Made by a program: the position numbers and the translations under genes. The notes beneath the pieces are model-generated. The model was given only the letters and a program-made list of their open reading frames with translations. It was not told the DNA's origin and did not search any database. DNA of 64,000 bases from Sphingobacterium sp. HMA12 (GTDB lineage Bacteria > Bacteroidota > Bacteroidia > Sphingobacteriales > Sphingobacteriaceae): contig NZ_BEYR01000001.1 in the NCBI RefSeq assembly GCF_002933815.1, positions 1,220,691 through 1,284,690 of the forward strand, read 5' to 3'. This document shows, in pieces, positions 27,316 to 36,771 of the stretch (position 1 is its first letter; every line of letters begins with the position of its first letter).

Positions 27316-28929
27316 ATGAAAAATTCATCTAAAAGATATAGGTTCCGGATGCTAGGCATCGGCTGTGCGGCACTGACTTTACTCGCTGGCGCCTGTACCA
27401 AAAATTATGCGGATTACAATACTGATCCCTATAAGGCTACACGTGAGCAAATGGGAGCCGATGGCTACCTCACGGGACGTAATTTTCCCATTATGATCAA
27501 TGCGGTGATCCCGGCGGCAGATGCGGGCGCCGGCACCAATTTTGTAAACAGCTATCAGATTGCATTTAATCTCGCCGCGGATTGTTATTCGGGCTATATG
27601 GCCCAGGCCAACAACTGGAACGGAAATACCAACAACCTGACCTATGGTTTCAACCTGACCTGGGTGAATGAGCAGTTTAACCTGACTGGCCGATTGCTGA
27701 ATGCCTGGAAACAGGTGCAGGAGGCAACGACACTTTCTGGCGATTCGCTGCAGTTTTCGGTTGCTCAACTGATCAAGATCACTGGTATGGTGCGTATGAC
27801 CGATAGTTACGGTCCTGTTCCTTATTCGCAGATCCCAACAGGAACCTTCACGCCAGCATACGACAGCCAGGAAAGTCTGTACCGGACCTTTATTGGCGAA
27901 CTGGGGCGTGCGGCAAATCTGCTGCACGAACGTGGAGCTGCCGCAGGGACTCCTTTGGCACGCTACGACCAGATCTATGCCGGCAACTACCTGCAATGGG
28001 CAAAATATGCCAACTCCCTGAAACTGCGTTTAGCGATTCGCATGGCTTATGTTGATCCGGCCAATGCCAAACGCTTTGCCGAAGAGGCCGTCAGCCATCC
28101 CGCAGGCTTATTGACCGCGGTTGGCGACGGGGCCATACAAAAACCGGCGGCAGGACTGAATTTTAAAAACCCCTTGCGTACCCTAACCCAGGATTACAAC
28201 GAAGCGCGGATGGGCGCATCCATGGATTCTTACTTGCGTGGTTACAGTGATCCACGAATCGGGGTATTCTTTTCGACCTCCACGGTACGTCCCAATGAAT
28301 ATGTAGGGGTACGTACGGGGATCAATGTGGTACCGGCCGTGTATCAGCCTTTTTCGCAGCTGAATGTGACCAACGACACCGGCTTACCTTGGATGCGGGC
28401 ATCGGAAGTTTATTTTCTGCGGGCTGAAGGTGCATTGCGCGGCTGGAATATGGGGGGCAATGCCCAGTCCTTGTACGAAACAGGGGTACAGCTCTCTTTT
28501 ACAGAATTAGGGGTAGCGATGCCGGCTGGTTATCTGTCCAATGCGACAGCACGACCAGCAAACTATACGGACTATGCTCCAGGCAGTGCCTATAGCACGG
28601 CTTCCCTGGGCGGCAGTACCATTCGTTGGAATGAGGCCGACAACTTTAATACCAATCTCGAACGTATCATTACCCAAAAATGGATTGCGATGTATCCCAA
28701 TGGACAGGAAGCTTGGGCTGAATTCAGACGCACAGATTTTCCGCGGCTCTTTCCAATAGCGCTCAACCGGAGCGGTGGTACAGTCAATAGTACCGTACAG
28801 GTCCGTCGTCTCCCTTATCCCTTACAACAGTACCAGGAGAATGGCGCACAGGTCGCGCGCGCGCTGACCTTGCTGGGTGGAGCCGATAACGGTGGGACAA
28901 AGGTCTGGTGGGATGCCAAGCCAAGGTAA
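27316..28929 (+). CDS. SusD/RagB-like nutrient-binding outer-membrane lipoprotein
   Basis: A 537-residue lipoprotein (signal ending LLAGACTKNYADYNTDP, with the lipobox Cys near residue 27). The DYNTDPYKAT start and long TPR-like helical region match the SusD-like_2 group. Later landmarks are WAKYANSLKLRLAIRMAYV and LRGYSDPRIGVFF. The Cys-anchored protein lies over the SusC barrel and captures glycan. It is 17 bases after the SusC gene and 31 bases before the DUF1735/LamG gene, so all are one operon. Confidence 0.95.
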   Translation: MKNSSKRYRFRMLGIGCAALTLLAGACTKNYADYNTDPYKATREQMGADGYLTGRNFPIMINAVIPAADAGAGTNFVNSYQIAFNLAADCYSGYMAQANNWNGNTNNLTYGFNLTWVNEQFNLTGRLLNAWKQVQEATTLSGDSLQFSVAQLIKITGMVRMTDSYGPVPYSQIPTGTFTPAYDSQESLYRTFIGELGRAANLLHERGAAAGTPLARYDQIYAGNYLQWAKYANSLKLRLAIRMAYVDPANAKRFAEEAVSHPAGLLTAVGDGAIQKPAAGLNFKNPLRTLTQDYNEARMGASMDSYLRGYSDPRIGVFFSTSTVRPNEYVGVRTGINVVPAVYQPFSQLNVTNDTGLPWMRASEVYFLRAEGALRGWNMGGNAQSLYETGVQLSFTELGVAMPAGYLSNATARPANYTDYAPGSAYSTASLGGSTIRWNEADNFNTNLERIITQKWIAMYPNGQEAWAEFRRTDFPRLFPIALNRSGGTVNSTVQVRRLPYPLQQYQENGAQVARALTLLGGADNGGTKVWWDAKPR

Positions 28930-28960
28930 TAGACGATTGATTATTTAATACGCTATTGTT

Positions 28961-30085
28961 ATGAAAAAATATTGCATAAAAAGGATCCCTTTCTTTCTAC
29001 TTGTCCTACTGTGCTGCTTGCTAACAGCTTGCCAGAAATCAAGCGTGGAACAAAGGGGTATATATATAACCCGTGCACAGGTGAACCCTTTTGTCGGCTT
29101 GTCAGTGGATAATATGGGTGGTTCATTGGCGGTGACGGCAAGTGCCTCCGCGGTTGTCGATCAGGATTTGAACGTTACCTTTCGGGTCAATCCGGCGCTG
29201 GTGGATAGCTATAATGCACAGCATGGAACCGATTTCAAAGCATTGCCCAGCCAACTTATCAAGCTGAGCGCTACCCAGGCAGTCATCCGTAAAGGCTCCA
29301 GTGTTTCGGAGGCGATACAGGTTGAGATAAGCCCATTGGGTGGAGCCGTTGAAGTCGGTACACAATATTTGGTTCCGATCGAAGTAGCCAGCCTGTCTTC
29401 AACTAACTTTCCGATTCTAGAGAGCTCCAAAGTGCTTTATGCCCAGATCCAGCAGGTGCTGGTGAATCCGGCCCTGGATTTATCGAGGGCTGGTGGCGTC
29501 AGTTTTGCCATTCCGGATCCTATCAGCAATCTAAAGGCTTTTACCGTAGAGATGCGAGTGCGGGTGACGAATGGCCCATTTCGCAATAATATGACGCTCT
29601 TTGCGGCTTATCCCGATGAGATCTATTCGCGTTTTGGTGATGTAGTGATCTCACCCGATCAGCTGCAGGTCAAATATAAAGGGGTACAGCCGGCATCCCG
29701 GACACGTTTTTCGGTCAATCAATGGTACCATATTGCCTATGTATTTGATGGGCAGGCCAACAGCTTTCGCATTTATGTCAATGGTGTCGAAGATGCTGCT
29801 ACGACAGCTCCTCCGGGGAGTTCCTTTAATCTCAACCAAATGTCTTTCGGAGCCAATGGCAACCCCATTCAAGTGCAGGAATTGCGTTTCTGGACGCAGG
29901 CGCGCACGGGTATTCAGCTTTTGAATAATATGTGCGCCGTAAATCCGCAATCGGATGGATTATATGGCTACTGGAAATTTGATGCTGGCCAGGGGAGTAC
30001 GATTGCTGATGTAACGGGGCATGGACATACGGGTACCGTCAGTGGAACCCCACAATGGGTCACTGGAATCCGCTGTCCAGAATAG
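28961..30085 (+). CDS. Surface lipoprotein with DUF1735 and LamG-like domains, copy 1
   Basis: A 374-residue lipoprotein (LLCCLLTACQKSS lipobox). The N-terminal part has the DUF1735 plan, with LSVDNMGGSLAVTASASA, NPALVDSYNAQHGTDFKALP and a run VEVGTQYLVPIEVAS. From about residue 180 there is a LamG/concanavalin-like jelly roll: FTVEMRVRVTNGPFRN, NQWYHIAYVFDG, FRIYVNGVEDA and GLYGYWKFDAGQG. Such proteins bind glycans at the cell surface. It lies between the SusD-like gene and the GH18 gene and likely helps hold the glycoprotein or glycan substrate. Confidence 0.9.
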   Translation: MKKYCIKRIPFFLLVLLCCLLTACQKSSVEQRGIYITRAQVNPFVGLSVDNMGGSLAVTASASAVVDQDLNVTFRVNPALVDSYNAQHGTDFKALPSQLIKLSATQAVIRKGSSVSEAIQVEISPLGGAVEVGTQYLVPIEVASLSSTNFPILESSKVLYAQIQQVLVNPALDLSRAGGVSFAIPDPISNLKAFTVEMRVRVTNGPFRNNMTLFAAYPDEIYSRFGDVVISPDQLQVKYKGVQPASRTRFSVNQWYHIAYVFDGQANSFRIYVNGVEDAATTAPPGSSFNLNQMSFGANGNPIQVQELRFWTQARTGIQLLNNMCAVNPQSDGLYGYWKFDAGQGSTIADVTGHGHTGTVSGTPQWVTGIRCPE

Positions 30086-30111
30086 AGGTATAAACAAAAA
30101 TTGAAAACACC

Positions 30112-31119
30112 ATGAAAACAATTAAATATCTGCTATATACCTGTCTTTTTGCAGGAAGTATTTTATTTGCTGCCTGCGAAAAGCAGAATATTCCGGTGCC
30201 GGAGCCTGTTTCAAAACTGGTTCCCGTCGGAAGTGAAGAATATTATGAAAACTTAAGGGCTTATAAGCGCAGCAAGCATCCGATCTACTTCGGTTGGTGG
30301 GGCGGATTGGGGACACCCGGGAGCCCGGAGACGGTTAGTGTGATTGACCAGATTCCCGACAGTGTGGATATTGTTGCATTTTGGGGTGGAATGCCACCGA
30401 TCGGTTCGCATAATTATGAGACCATGCAACGGATACGGCAACAAAAAGGAACACGATTTGTCATTACAAGTTTTGGCAGTGGGGTGGAACGGATTATGCG
30501 GCAAAATGATCCGCAATTGATAGAAACCAATGTGATGCAGGCAATAGATAACGTTGCTAAGGCTATTGCCGATACCATTGCCTTATATAATATTGACGGA
30601 TTTGACCTGGACTATGAACCTGGAGAAGCTGCCGAAATTAATTCTTTCTTCGGAAATCGCTATGCTGTAAACGGCAATAACCCACATGTATTGCGTCTAT
30701 TTCAAGCGCTAGGAAAATACCTCGGCCCAAAGTCGGGAACAGACAAATTGCTGATTATTGATGGTTATAGCCATCCTGGCGTAGAACCCTATTACAGTTA
30801 TTTTATGCAGCAAGCCTATGGTTCGAGTTCCCCTTCGGTCCTCCAGGGACGACTGCAAAACTATGGTCTCGGCGAGTGTCCGCCGCAGAAGTTTGTACCC
30901 TGTGAAAACTTTGAAAACTGGTGGCGGGATGGCGGCGTCAATTTTACTGATCCACAAAGGGGGACGATACCTTCGCTATTGGGTTTTGCATATTGGAATC
31001 CAACAGAAGGACCTAAGGGCGGTATTGGGAGCTACCATACAGAATACGAATATCCGAACACCCCGGATTATAAATGGACAAGACAAGCGATCCAGATTAT
31101 GAATCCCGCTGTACGTTAA
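30112..31119 (+). CDS. GH18 endo-beta-N-acetylglucosaminidase-like lipoprotein
   Basis: A 335-residue lipoprotein (signal with SILFAACEKQ). The GH18 catalytic motif DGFDLDYE is present, with Asp165, Asp167 and the catalytic Glu169. Upstream barrel strands (VDIVAFWGGMPP, TRFVITSFGSG) and later LLIIDGYSHPG fit this fold. Endoglycosidases of this type cut between the two GlcNAc residues of N-glycans. The local arrangement (SusC, SusD, DUF1735/LamG, GH18) resembles the Bacteroides thetaiotaomicron BT_3983-BT_3987 locus for high-mannose N-glycans, as I recall it, so an N-glycan substrate is likely but not proven. Confidence 0.9.
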   Translation: MKTIKYLLYTCLFAGSILFAACEKQNIPVPEPVSKLVPVGSEEYYENLRAYKRSKHPIYFGWWGGLGTPGSPETVSVIDQIPDSVDIVAFWGGMPPIGSHNYETMQRIRQQKGTRFVITSFGSGVERIMRQNDPQLIETNVMQAIDNVAKAIADTIALYNIDGFDLDYEPGEAAEINSFFGNRYAVNGNNPHVLRLFQALGKYLGPKSGTDKLLIIDGYSHPGVEPYYSYFMQQAYGSSSPSVLQGRLQNYGLGECPPQKFVPCENFENWWRDGGVNFTDPQRGTIPSLLGFAYWNPTEGPKGGIGSYHTEYEYPNTPDYKWTRQAIQIMNPAVR

Positions 31120-31136
31120 TTTAAGGAGCTAATATC

Positions 31137-32255
31137 ATGAAAAAAAGAATATATAACTGGTTATTCAGTTGCCTAATCGGGAGTCTACTGTTTGCCTGCA
31201 AAAGTGATGAGGTCAACACAAACAGTGTTTATCTAACCTTGGCGGAGGTCAATAATACAGCGAGGCTGACGGTGGATAATACTGGTGGTTCACAAGCTTT
31301 TAGCGTAACATCCACGCAACCCGCAACGCAGGCGGTAACTGCACAGATTGCGGTAGATACGACCTTAATTGCGGCCTATAACCAACGTTTTGGCACCGCT
31401 TATCAGGCACTTCCACAGGGAAGTTATGCGTTATCCGCCAATGAAGTACAGATACAGCCTGGATTGACCGTCTCCGATGCGGTTAGCTTTCGGGTGAATG
31501 GAACCGAACTTTTTGAAGTCGGCAAAGCCTATATGATGCCCGTTACTGTGCGGAGCACTTCGGGATTACCGCTTATTGAATCCTCCAAGACTGTCTATCT
31601 GATTATCAACCAGGTCATCATTACTCCGGCAGCATCGCTTGCGGGTAATAGTTTTCAAGTTGATTTTTCAAAAAATAATGATGCCTTGCGAGCCATGTCG
31701 GCCATTACGATGGAAACCAGGGTGATGGTGAATAGTTTTCAGAACAGCTCACCATTTATCAGCAGTATCATGGGTATTGAAGAAAACTTTCTGCTGCGCT
31801 TTGGCGATGTGACGGTTCAACCCAACCAATTACAGGTAGCGGGTGGTGCGACAGCAACCAATGTCAATTTCACGTTCAACACCGGAACCTGGTATCATAT
31901 TGCCGCAGTCTATAACGGCAGTGAGCTCAAGGTCTATGTCGATGGTACACTGTTGGCGACAAAGGCAGCAGGCCGCGTCGTGGACCTCGCTGGAGGACCT
32001 TTTTACTTTGGGTTTTCCGCAAATGGCCGCAGGATAAATGGGGCTATTAGTGAAGCACGAATCTGGTCCAGGGCATTGACGCAGGCGGAGATCGGTAATG
32101 GAAAATGCGGCGTGGATCCAGCCAGTGCGGGACTCGTGGGTTACTGGAAATTTAATGCAGCGGAGGGAAGAACCGTACGGGATATTAGCGGCCACAACCG
32201 GGATGCGGTTGCCGCCAGCAATATTCAATGGGTACCCAATGTACGTTGCGAATAG
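31137..32255 (+). CDS. Surface lipoprotein with DUF1735 and LamG-like domains, copy 2
   Basis: A 372-residue paralogue of the 28961 protein. It has a lipobox (LLFACKSDE), a DUF1735 N-terminal part (LTVDNTGGSQAFSVTSTQP, then AYNQRFGTAYQALP) and a LamG-like C-terminal part (TMETRVMVNSF, TWYHIAAVYNGSELKVYVDG, AGLVGYWKFNAAEG). The two copies flank the GH18 gene, which suggests that they bind different parts of the substrate. It starts 17 bases after the GH18 stop. Confidence 0.9.
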   Translation: MKKRIYNWLFSCLIGSLLFACKSDEVNTNSVYLTLAEVNNTARLTVDNTGGSQAFSVTSTQPATQAVTAQIAVDTTLIAAYNQRFGTAYQALPQGSYALSANEVQIQPGLTVSDAVSFRVNGTELFEVGKAYMMPVTVRSTSGLPLIESSKTVYLIINQVIITPAASLAGNSFQVDFSKNNDALRAMSAITMETRVMVNSFQNSSPFISSIMGIEENFLLRFGDVTVQPNQLQVAGGATATNVNFTFNTGTWYHIAAVYNGSELKVYVDGTLLATKAAGRVVDLAGGPFYFGFSANGRRINGAISEARIWSRALTQAEIGNGKCGVDPASAGLVGYWKFNAAEGRTVRDISGHNRDAVAASNIQWVPNVRCE

Positions 32256-32295
32256 GGAATAGGAAAAAAATTATGAACCATAGCGATAAGATCGT

Positions 32296-33744
32296 ATGAA
32301 AAGATATTTAAATAAACTGCGTGCTTCCTTTGTAAGCGGTATGAGCTGGATTATCCTGGTCTGCGTTATAGCCAGCTGCAGTAAAGATAATGTAAGTGCA
32401 CCACAGGACTTGATTATTTATATGCCAACCGGTGCGGGTTTTAATACGGCTGATGCCAGTTATGTCACGGCGCGCAACAATGTGCTCGCCGGGGCTGGAA
32501 CAGCCTTCCCGGTATTGCTGACACGGGCTTTTGACCAGGAAGTACAGGTAACGGCGACCATAGACACAGCACTGCTTTCCGCTTATGATCTGGCAAATAA
32601 GACGCAGTCCCCGGCTTTTCCGGCTGGTGCCTTTGTATTGGCGAACAATGGTCAGGTGCGTATCCCTGCCGGACAGGAACGCTCCGTGGATTCACTGCGC
32701 ATTACCTTGGGACAAACTGGCGACCTGGACTTGAGCAAGCAATATGTGGTGCCTATACGGCTGGCAAGCACGAATTCCAGTCTACCTTTGAGCAGCAACC
32801 GACAGGTGATGTACTTGCGGGTGCGATTTAACAGGATCACCACACAGCTCAATGGCGTACCTGCTAACCGTGTGGTACCGGTTATTATTAACCGGACGCC
32901 CAATGGGGATGTCATCAGTGGCAACCTAAATGTAACGGCAGCTGTCAATACAGCCTTTGGTCAGTCGTTGACGGTAGGCCTTCGGGAACGGCAGGATCTG
33001 CTGGCGGGATATAACCAAGCCAACCAGACAAATTATGTGGCTTTCCCAGCGAACAGCTTTGCCTTTACTCCGGCCACTGTTTCTATTGCCAGCGGCACCC
33101 TCAATGCGGCAGCAGCATTTGTCATGGCGCTTCGGAATACCACTGCCTTTGTACCGGGCCGCAGCTACCTGCTGCCAGTGGGCATTGCGGACGAAGGACC
33201 GGTACCGCCGCATGAGACACTCGGTTTGGCGTATCTAACGGTGGAAGTACAATTGCAGAATATCAACCCGGCCAATCCGGCACCTACGGGCAATCGCATA
33301 GACCGTACAGGCTGGACCGCTACGGCAAGTTCGACGGATACACAGTATGCTCCAGGTGCCCCCGCACTTGCCTTTGATAATAATGCTGCAACGGGTTGGC
33401 ATTCGGAATTTGCTTTTGGCACAAAACCCGCAGTAACCTTTACGGTAGATATGCAAAGTCAAAAAAATATACGCGGGTTTACCTTTACACCAAGGTATTG
33501 GGACTACTTTGGTTCGGGGTATATCTCCGCAGTAACAGCGATGCGGGTGGCGACAAGTAGTGATAGTGTTAACTGGACCGTCCAGGGCTCCTATACGGGC
33601 AGCAAGCCCGGTGGTAGCGCCACCAATCCCGAACTGCGGAATGTCAGCTTTTATACGCCCGTGCAGACACGTTATTTCCGCTTTACTATGACAGGCTATG
33701 GCGAATATGCCGCCGGATTTGGTGAATTAAATGCATTTGAGTAA
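32296..33744 (+). CDS. Surface lipoprotein with two DUF1735 domains and an F5/8-type-C domain
   Basis: A 482-residue lipoprotein (VCVIASCSKDN lipobox). Two DUF1735-like repeats are seen: AFDQEVQVTATIDTALLSAY and then a second similar unit around FGQSLTVGLRERQDLLAGYN. The C-terminus is an F5/8-type-C (CBM32-like) jelly roll: GWTATASSTDTQYAPGAP, LAFDNNAATGWHSEFAFG and FTPRYWDYFGSGY. CBM32-like domains bind galactose- or GlcNAc-type sugars. It is the last gene of the glycan operon and is followed by a terminator. Confidence 0.9.
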   Translation: MKRYLNKLRASFVSGMSWIILVCVIASCSKDNVSAPQDLIIYMPTGAGFNTADASYVTARNNVLAGAGTAFPVLLTRAFDQEVQVTATIDTALLSAYDLANKTQSPAFPAGAFVLANNGQVRIPAGQERSVDSLRITLGQTGDLDLSKQYVVPIRLASTNSSLPLSSNRQVMYLRVRFNRITTQLNGVPANRVVPVIINRTPNGDVISGNLNVTAAVNTAFGQSLTVGLRERQDLLAGYNQANQTNYVAFPANSFAFTPATVSIASGTLNAAAAFVMALRNTTAFVPGRSYLLPVGIADEGPVPPHETLGLAYLTVEVQLQNINPANPAPTGNRIDRTGWTATASSTDTQYAPGAPALAFDNNAATGWHSEFAFGTKPAVTFTVDMQSQKNIRGFTFTPRYWDYFGSGYISAVTAMRVATSSDSVNWTVQGSYTGSKPGGSATNPELRNVSFYTPVQTRYFRFTMTGYGEYAAGFGELNAFE

Positions 33745-33804
33745 AAGTTTAGAAAAAATTGCGTTTCAATCTGATAGGTTTATTAAAATGGTGGTTTAGT
33801 TGGA

Positions 33805-33838
33805 GAGCGCACGGTCTTAGTACCGGCGCTTTCTTTTC
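33805..33838 (+). terminator. Terminator at the end of the glycan utilisation operon
   Basis: AGCGC-A-CGGT pairs with ACCG-GCGCT (one bulged A, loop CTTAGT), followed by TTCTTTTCTT. It lies 61 bases after the last stop of the operon. Confidence 0.75.
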
Positions 33839-33927
33839 TTGTCAGGTTTTCTGAATTACAGGCGTCTTCCGGCCAAACTCACCGGTTTTCCTGCTTCGTC
33901 AACATTGTGTACTCCACCTGATTTGAA

Positions 33928-34494
33928 TTATTCTTGCCGGTACACGAGGCCTTTGCTGAGACAATGCTCTTCCCAAGGTATTTCTATCAGCCGGCTATGT
34001 GCGTTTTGTGGAATGATACTTTTTGGTGTTGGCAGGTAAAGATGGTTTTTATTTCCACTTTTCAAGGTAATGCGTAGATCGGGGATTTTTTTGAGGTTGC
34101 GCTGCAAGGCCGCAAAAAATGCTTTTGCGGATTTGTCAGCCTGCTTCATGATCTGCCTCAGGTGGATGATTTCTCTTGTCCGATCAGTTTCATAGCCGCC
34201 ACTTCCTGCGATTGAATATTCGGCTACAGGCGAATCGTAAAAGAGACCAGAGCTTGTGATATCCTCCTGATCTGAAAAGGGATAGGTAGACAGGAAAAAA
34301 CCATGATAATCCGCCGATGAAAAGCTTTCCAGAAATGCCGACTGATTTTCCTTGTTATATTTTACATAATTACGCTCGCCTGAACGCCGGTTTATCGTTT
34401 CAATATAGGCGTGCGCACGATGTTTTTCCATCGTTTCTCCGCAATACTGAAAAAACAGCTGTGCAGGTATGGCAATCCAAAAGTACTGGCCCAT
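33928..34494 (-). CDS. Unrecognised protein (188 aa)
   Basis: A soluble-looking 188-residue protein starting MGQYFWIAIPAQLFFQYCG. Mixed helices and strands; there is no signal peptide, but the first 15 residues are aromatic and hydrophobic. A basic segment QADKSAKAFFAALQRNLKK is in the middle. The last 50 residues (LPTPKSIIPQNAHSRLIEI, then PWEEHCLSKGL) are duplicated as a fragment at 14634. I recognise no family. It is next to, but separated by 48 bases from, the arsenite transporter gene on the same strand, and could be its last operon member. Confidence 0.7.
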   Translation of the reverse strand: MGQYFWIAIPAQLFFQYCGETMEKHRAHAYIETINRRSGERNYVKYNKENQSAFLESFSSADYHGFFLSTYPFSDQEDITSSGLFYDSPVAEYSIAGSGGYETDRTREIIHLRQIMKQADKSAKAFFAALQRNLKKIPDLRITLKSGNKNHLYLPTPKSIIPQNAHSRLIEIPWEEHCLSKGLVYRQE

Positions 34495-34542
34495 TTTCTT
34501 TCCTGAATTTAATTTAAGAGATAAATATAAAAATTTCCTTCC

Positions 34543-35595
34543 TCAAATTCTGCTATCGGATGGGGGACTGAAATATTTCTTTCTGAACCAAAAAGCCAGA
34601 TTAACCAGTGCGATCAAGGCAGGAACTTCAACCAACGGGCCAATCACGCCGACAAAAGCCTGGCCGCTATGAATGCCAAATACACCGATGGCTACTGCTA
34701 TGGCCAGTTCAAAGTTATTGCCAGCAGCAGTAAAAGCAATTGCCGTACTCTGTGAATAATCTGCGCCGACTTTCTTGCCGGCAATAAAGCTAACGACGAA
34801 CATCAACGCAAAGTAAATCATCAAAGGAACAGCAATGCGCAGCACATCGAAAGGAAGCTGCAAAATCATTTCACCTTTAAGACTGAACATGACAATAATG
34901 GTGAACAGCAAAGCAATTAGCGTGACCGGTGAGATAAACGGAATAAACCGTTTCTGAAACCAGTCTTCGCCTTTTAATGCAATCAGCCCGTATCTGCTTA
35001 GTATTCCCGCAAGAAAAGGAATACCCAAATATATGCCGACGCTTTTTGCAATCTCCATAATTGAAATAGCAACGGAAAGCCCAGATACGCCAAATAGCGG
35101 AGGCAATACAGTAATAAATAGGTAAGCGTAAAGACTGTACAACAGTACCTGAAAAATACTGTTCAGTGCAATCAGACCAGCAGCATATTCCCTATTTCCA
35201 TCAGCAAGCTCGTTCCAGACAACAACCATTGCGATACATCGGGCGAGGCCGATCAATATCAATCCGGTCATATACTCCGGATAGCCGTTCAGGAAAAGGA
35301 GTGCTAGCGCAAACATCAATACCGGGCCAACAATCCAGTTCAGCACGAGTGAGATCCCCAATACCCTTACATTACGGAAAACTTTTCCAATATGTTCGTA
35401 CCGTACTTTAGCCAATGGCGGATACATCATCATGATCAAACCGACTGCCAGAGGAATATTAGTTGTTCCGCTGCTGTAACTGTTGACCCAGGTCGACAAG
35501 GAAGGAAAGAATTTTCCGGACAAGACTCCAACGGCCATCGCCAAAAAAATCCATAGCGTAAGGTATCGGTCAAGAAATTTAAGTTTCGAGGGCAT
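34543..35595 (-). CDS. acr3: Arsenite efflux transporter, ACR3 family
   Basis: A 350-residue protein with ten predicted membrane helices. ACR3 landmarks are the starting [17 protein letters not shown], the conserved Cys in [20 protein letters not shown] (the family's arsenite-binding segment) and [18 protein letters not shown] with the second conserved region. It exports arsenite (and perhaps antimonite) across the inner membrane. It is the last gene of the operon, three bases after the arsC stop. Confidence 0.96.
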   Translation of the reverse strand: MPSKLKFLDRYLTLWIFLAMAVGVLSGKFFPSLSTWVNSYSSGTTNIPLAVGLIMMMYPPLAKVRYEHIGKVFRNVRVLGISLVLNWIVGPVLMFALALLFLNGYPEYMTGLILIGLARCIAMVVVWNELADGNREYAAGLIALNSIFQVLLYSLYAYLFITVLPPLFGVSGLSVAISIMEIAKSVGIYLGIPFLAGILSRYGLIALKGEDWFQKRFIPFISPVTLIALLFTIIVMFSLKGEMILQLPFDVLRIAVPLMIYFALMFVVSFIAGKKVGADYSQSTAIAFTAAGNNFELAIAVAIGVFGIHSGQAFVGVIGPLVEVPALIALVNLAFWFRKKYFSPPSDSRI

Positions 35596-35598
35596 AGG

Positions 35599-36219
35599 CT
35601 ATAGTCTAATATGAGAGAAAACATAGAACATTTCAATTGCTATCTGCAAACTCCGCTGGGCGTAAATCTGATCCTGTTCCAGACTACCGTCGGATATCTT
35701 GGGATCTTCAAAAGGTAGTGGTATGCGTTTTTCGGCACCAGCAATAAAAGGACAGCCACCGTCAGCCTCGGAACAGGTCATAATTGCCGCAAATTCAGTT
35801 GAGGGGTTATATGCACTGTCATACTTTTTTGAAAACCCGACAATGGGCACCGCATTGTCGCTGCTCTTTATTGCATATACCGGATTATTGCTGTCTGCAA
35901 TCTTGAAGATCTGAAAGCCCTGGGCAGTCAATGTCTCGGCAACCTTTGGGAACAGCGCCGTTTCTTCCGTACCACCGGAGTAGCTACTGACATTCGGTAT
36001 CTTGAAATAAGCGGCGGCGGTGTGTGCCCACACCTGGGCTAAATGGCTCCGGCGTGAGTTATGGGTACAGATGAAGTTCAGATTTACCTGCTGCCCAGCA
36101 GTTACCTTCCGCTGGACAAAATCTACGAAGGTCTGTAAAGCAGCCTGACGTTCATCACTGGCAAACTGTTTCCACTGGAGCTGTTCGATCGTGTCTAATA
36201 ATGTAGGGTACATCATCAT
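35599..36219 (-). CDS. arsC: Arsenate reductase, low-molecular-weight protein tyrosine phosphatase type
   Basis: A 206-residue protein from a triple ATG at 36219-36211 (MMMYPTLLDT); a longer in-frame start at 36261 would run into the DUF6428 gene and is less likely. The catalytic loop is CTHNSRRS with Cys51 and the second Arg in the C-x5-R place. Further cysteines lie in MTCSEADGGCPF. It reduces arsenate to arsenite with a thiol partner. It has a longer C-terminus and N-terminus than minimal ArsC, as usual for Bacteroidota. It lies 11 bases after DUF6428 and three bases before acr3. Confidence 0.93.
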   Translation of the reverse strand: MMMYPTLLDTIEQLQWKQFASDERQAALQTFVDFVQRKVTAGQQVNLNFICTHNSRRSHLAQVWAHTAAAYFKIPNVSSYSGGTEETALFPKVAETLTAQGFQIFKIADSNNPVYAIKSSDNAVPIVGFSKKYDSAYNPSTEFAAIMTCSEADGGCPFIAGAEKRIPLPFEDPKISDGSLEQDQIYAQRSLQIAIEMFYVFSHIRL

Positions 36220-36230
36220 AAATGTATGGT

Positions 36231-36704
36231 TTAGCAGCAGCCCGAACCCGGAGTACAACAAGATGATTGATTAACGGGTAGATCAGCGAGATTCTTCTTT
36301 TGTTTTTCAGCAGGAATGCCGCATGCATCCTGAGCAAGGCATGCCGTTGTCAAGCTTTTTAAAACAAAAGTTTTTCCATTGAAATCAAGGCCATACTTAC
36401 CGATGGTGTCGCTCTGGTATTCCACTTCGATCTCTGCATCTTCCATTCCCAATTTTTCTTCCGAAAGGGCAATAATATGGAGCAGCTTTCCTGGCTTCAA
36501 CCTGTGGTCGTAATCATCCGCATTCCAAAGCTGAAAGTTTACCGTTTTTTCCTTACGGATAACACCGCCACAGTCTATAAAATTTTTTGTGATCTGGCCC
36601 ACCTCTGTTACGTGGAAGTGTTCGGGAACAAATGTTCCATTCTCCAATTGGAATTCAACATTTTCCAAGGTTGGAAGGATTTCTTTGATTTTTGATAGTC
36701 TCAT
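36231..36704 (-). CDS. DUF6428 family protein of the arsenic operon
   Basis: A 157-residue soluble protein. The N-terminal 110 residues (EFQLENGTFVPEHFHVTEVG, then FNFQLWNADDYDHRLKPGKL-like strands) form a beta-rich unit. The tail ends in a dense Cys motif SSCCTPGSGCC with four Cys, and CLAQDACG lies before it. DUF6428 is repeatedly found in ars operons of Bacteroidota; its role is not known to me. The C-terminal thiols could bind arsenite or donate electrons. It is the first gene behind the operator at 36732. Confidence 0.85.
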   Translation of the reverse strand: MRLSKIKEILPTLENVEFQLENGTFVPEHFHVTEVGQITKNFIDCGGVIRKEKTVNFQLWNADDYDHRLKPGKLLHIIALSEEKLGMEDAEIEVEYQSDTIGKYGLDFNGKTFVLKSLTTACLAQDACGIPAEKQKKNLADLPVNQSSCCTPGSGCC

Positions 36705-36731
36705 TTTACTAGATTTAATGTGTTTATATGA

Positions 36732-36753
36732 TATATTGCAATATTACGATATT
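36732..36753. promoter_or_regulatory. ArsR operator copy 1 (before DUF6428-arsC-acr3)
   Basis: A 22-base sequence with core ATTGCAATATTACGAT, nearly palindromic (14 of 18 central positions). It is identical to the copy at 37119. It lies 27 bases upstream of the DUF6428 start and 18 bases beyond the arsR stop, in the place expected for a repressor site over a second promoter. Confidence 0.8.
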
Positions 36754-36771
36754 GATGGTTAAAAAAAAGCG

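Noticed and set aside
27379..27996. A 205-residue minus-strand frame opposite the SusD-like gene
   Set aside because: Shadow of a well-supported coding sequence, no family motif.
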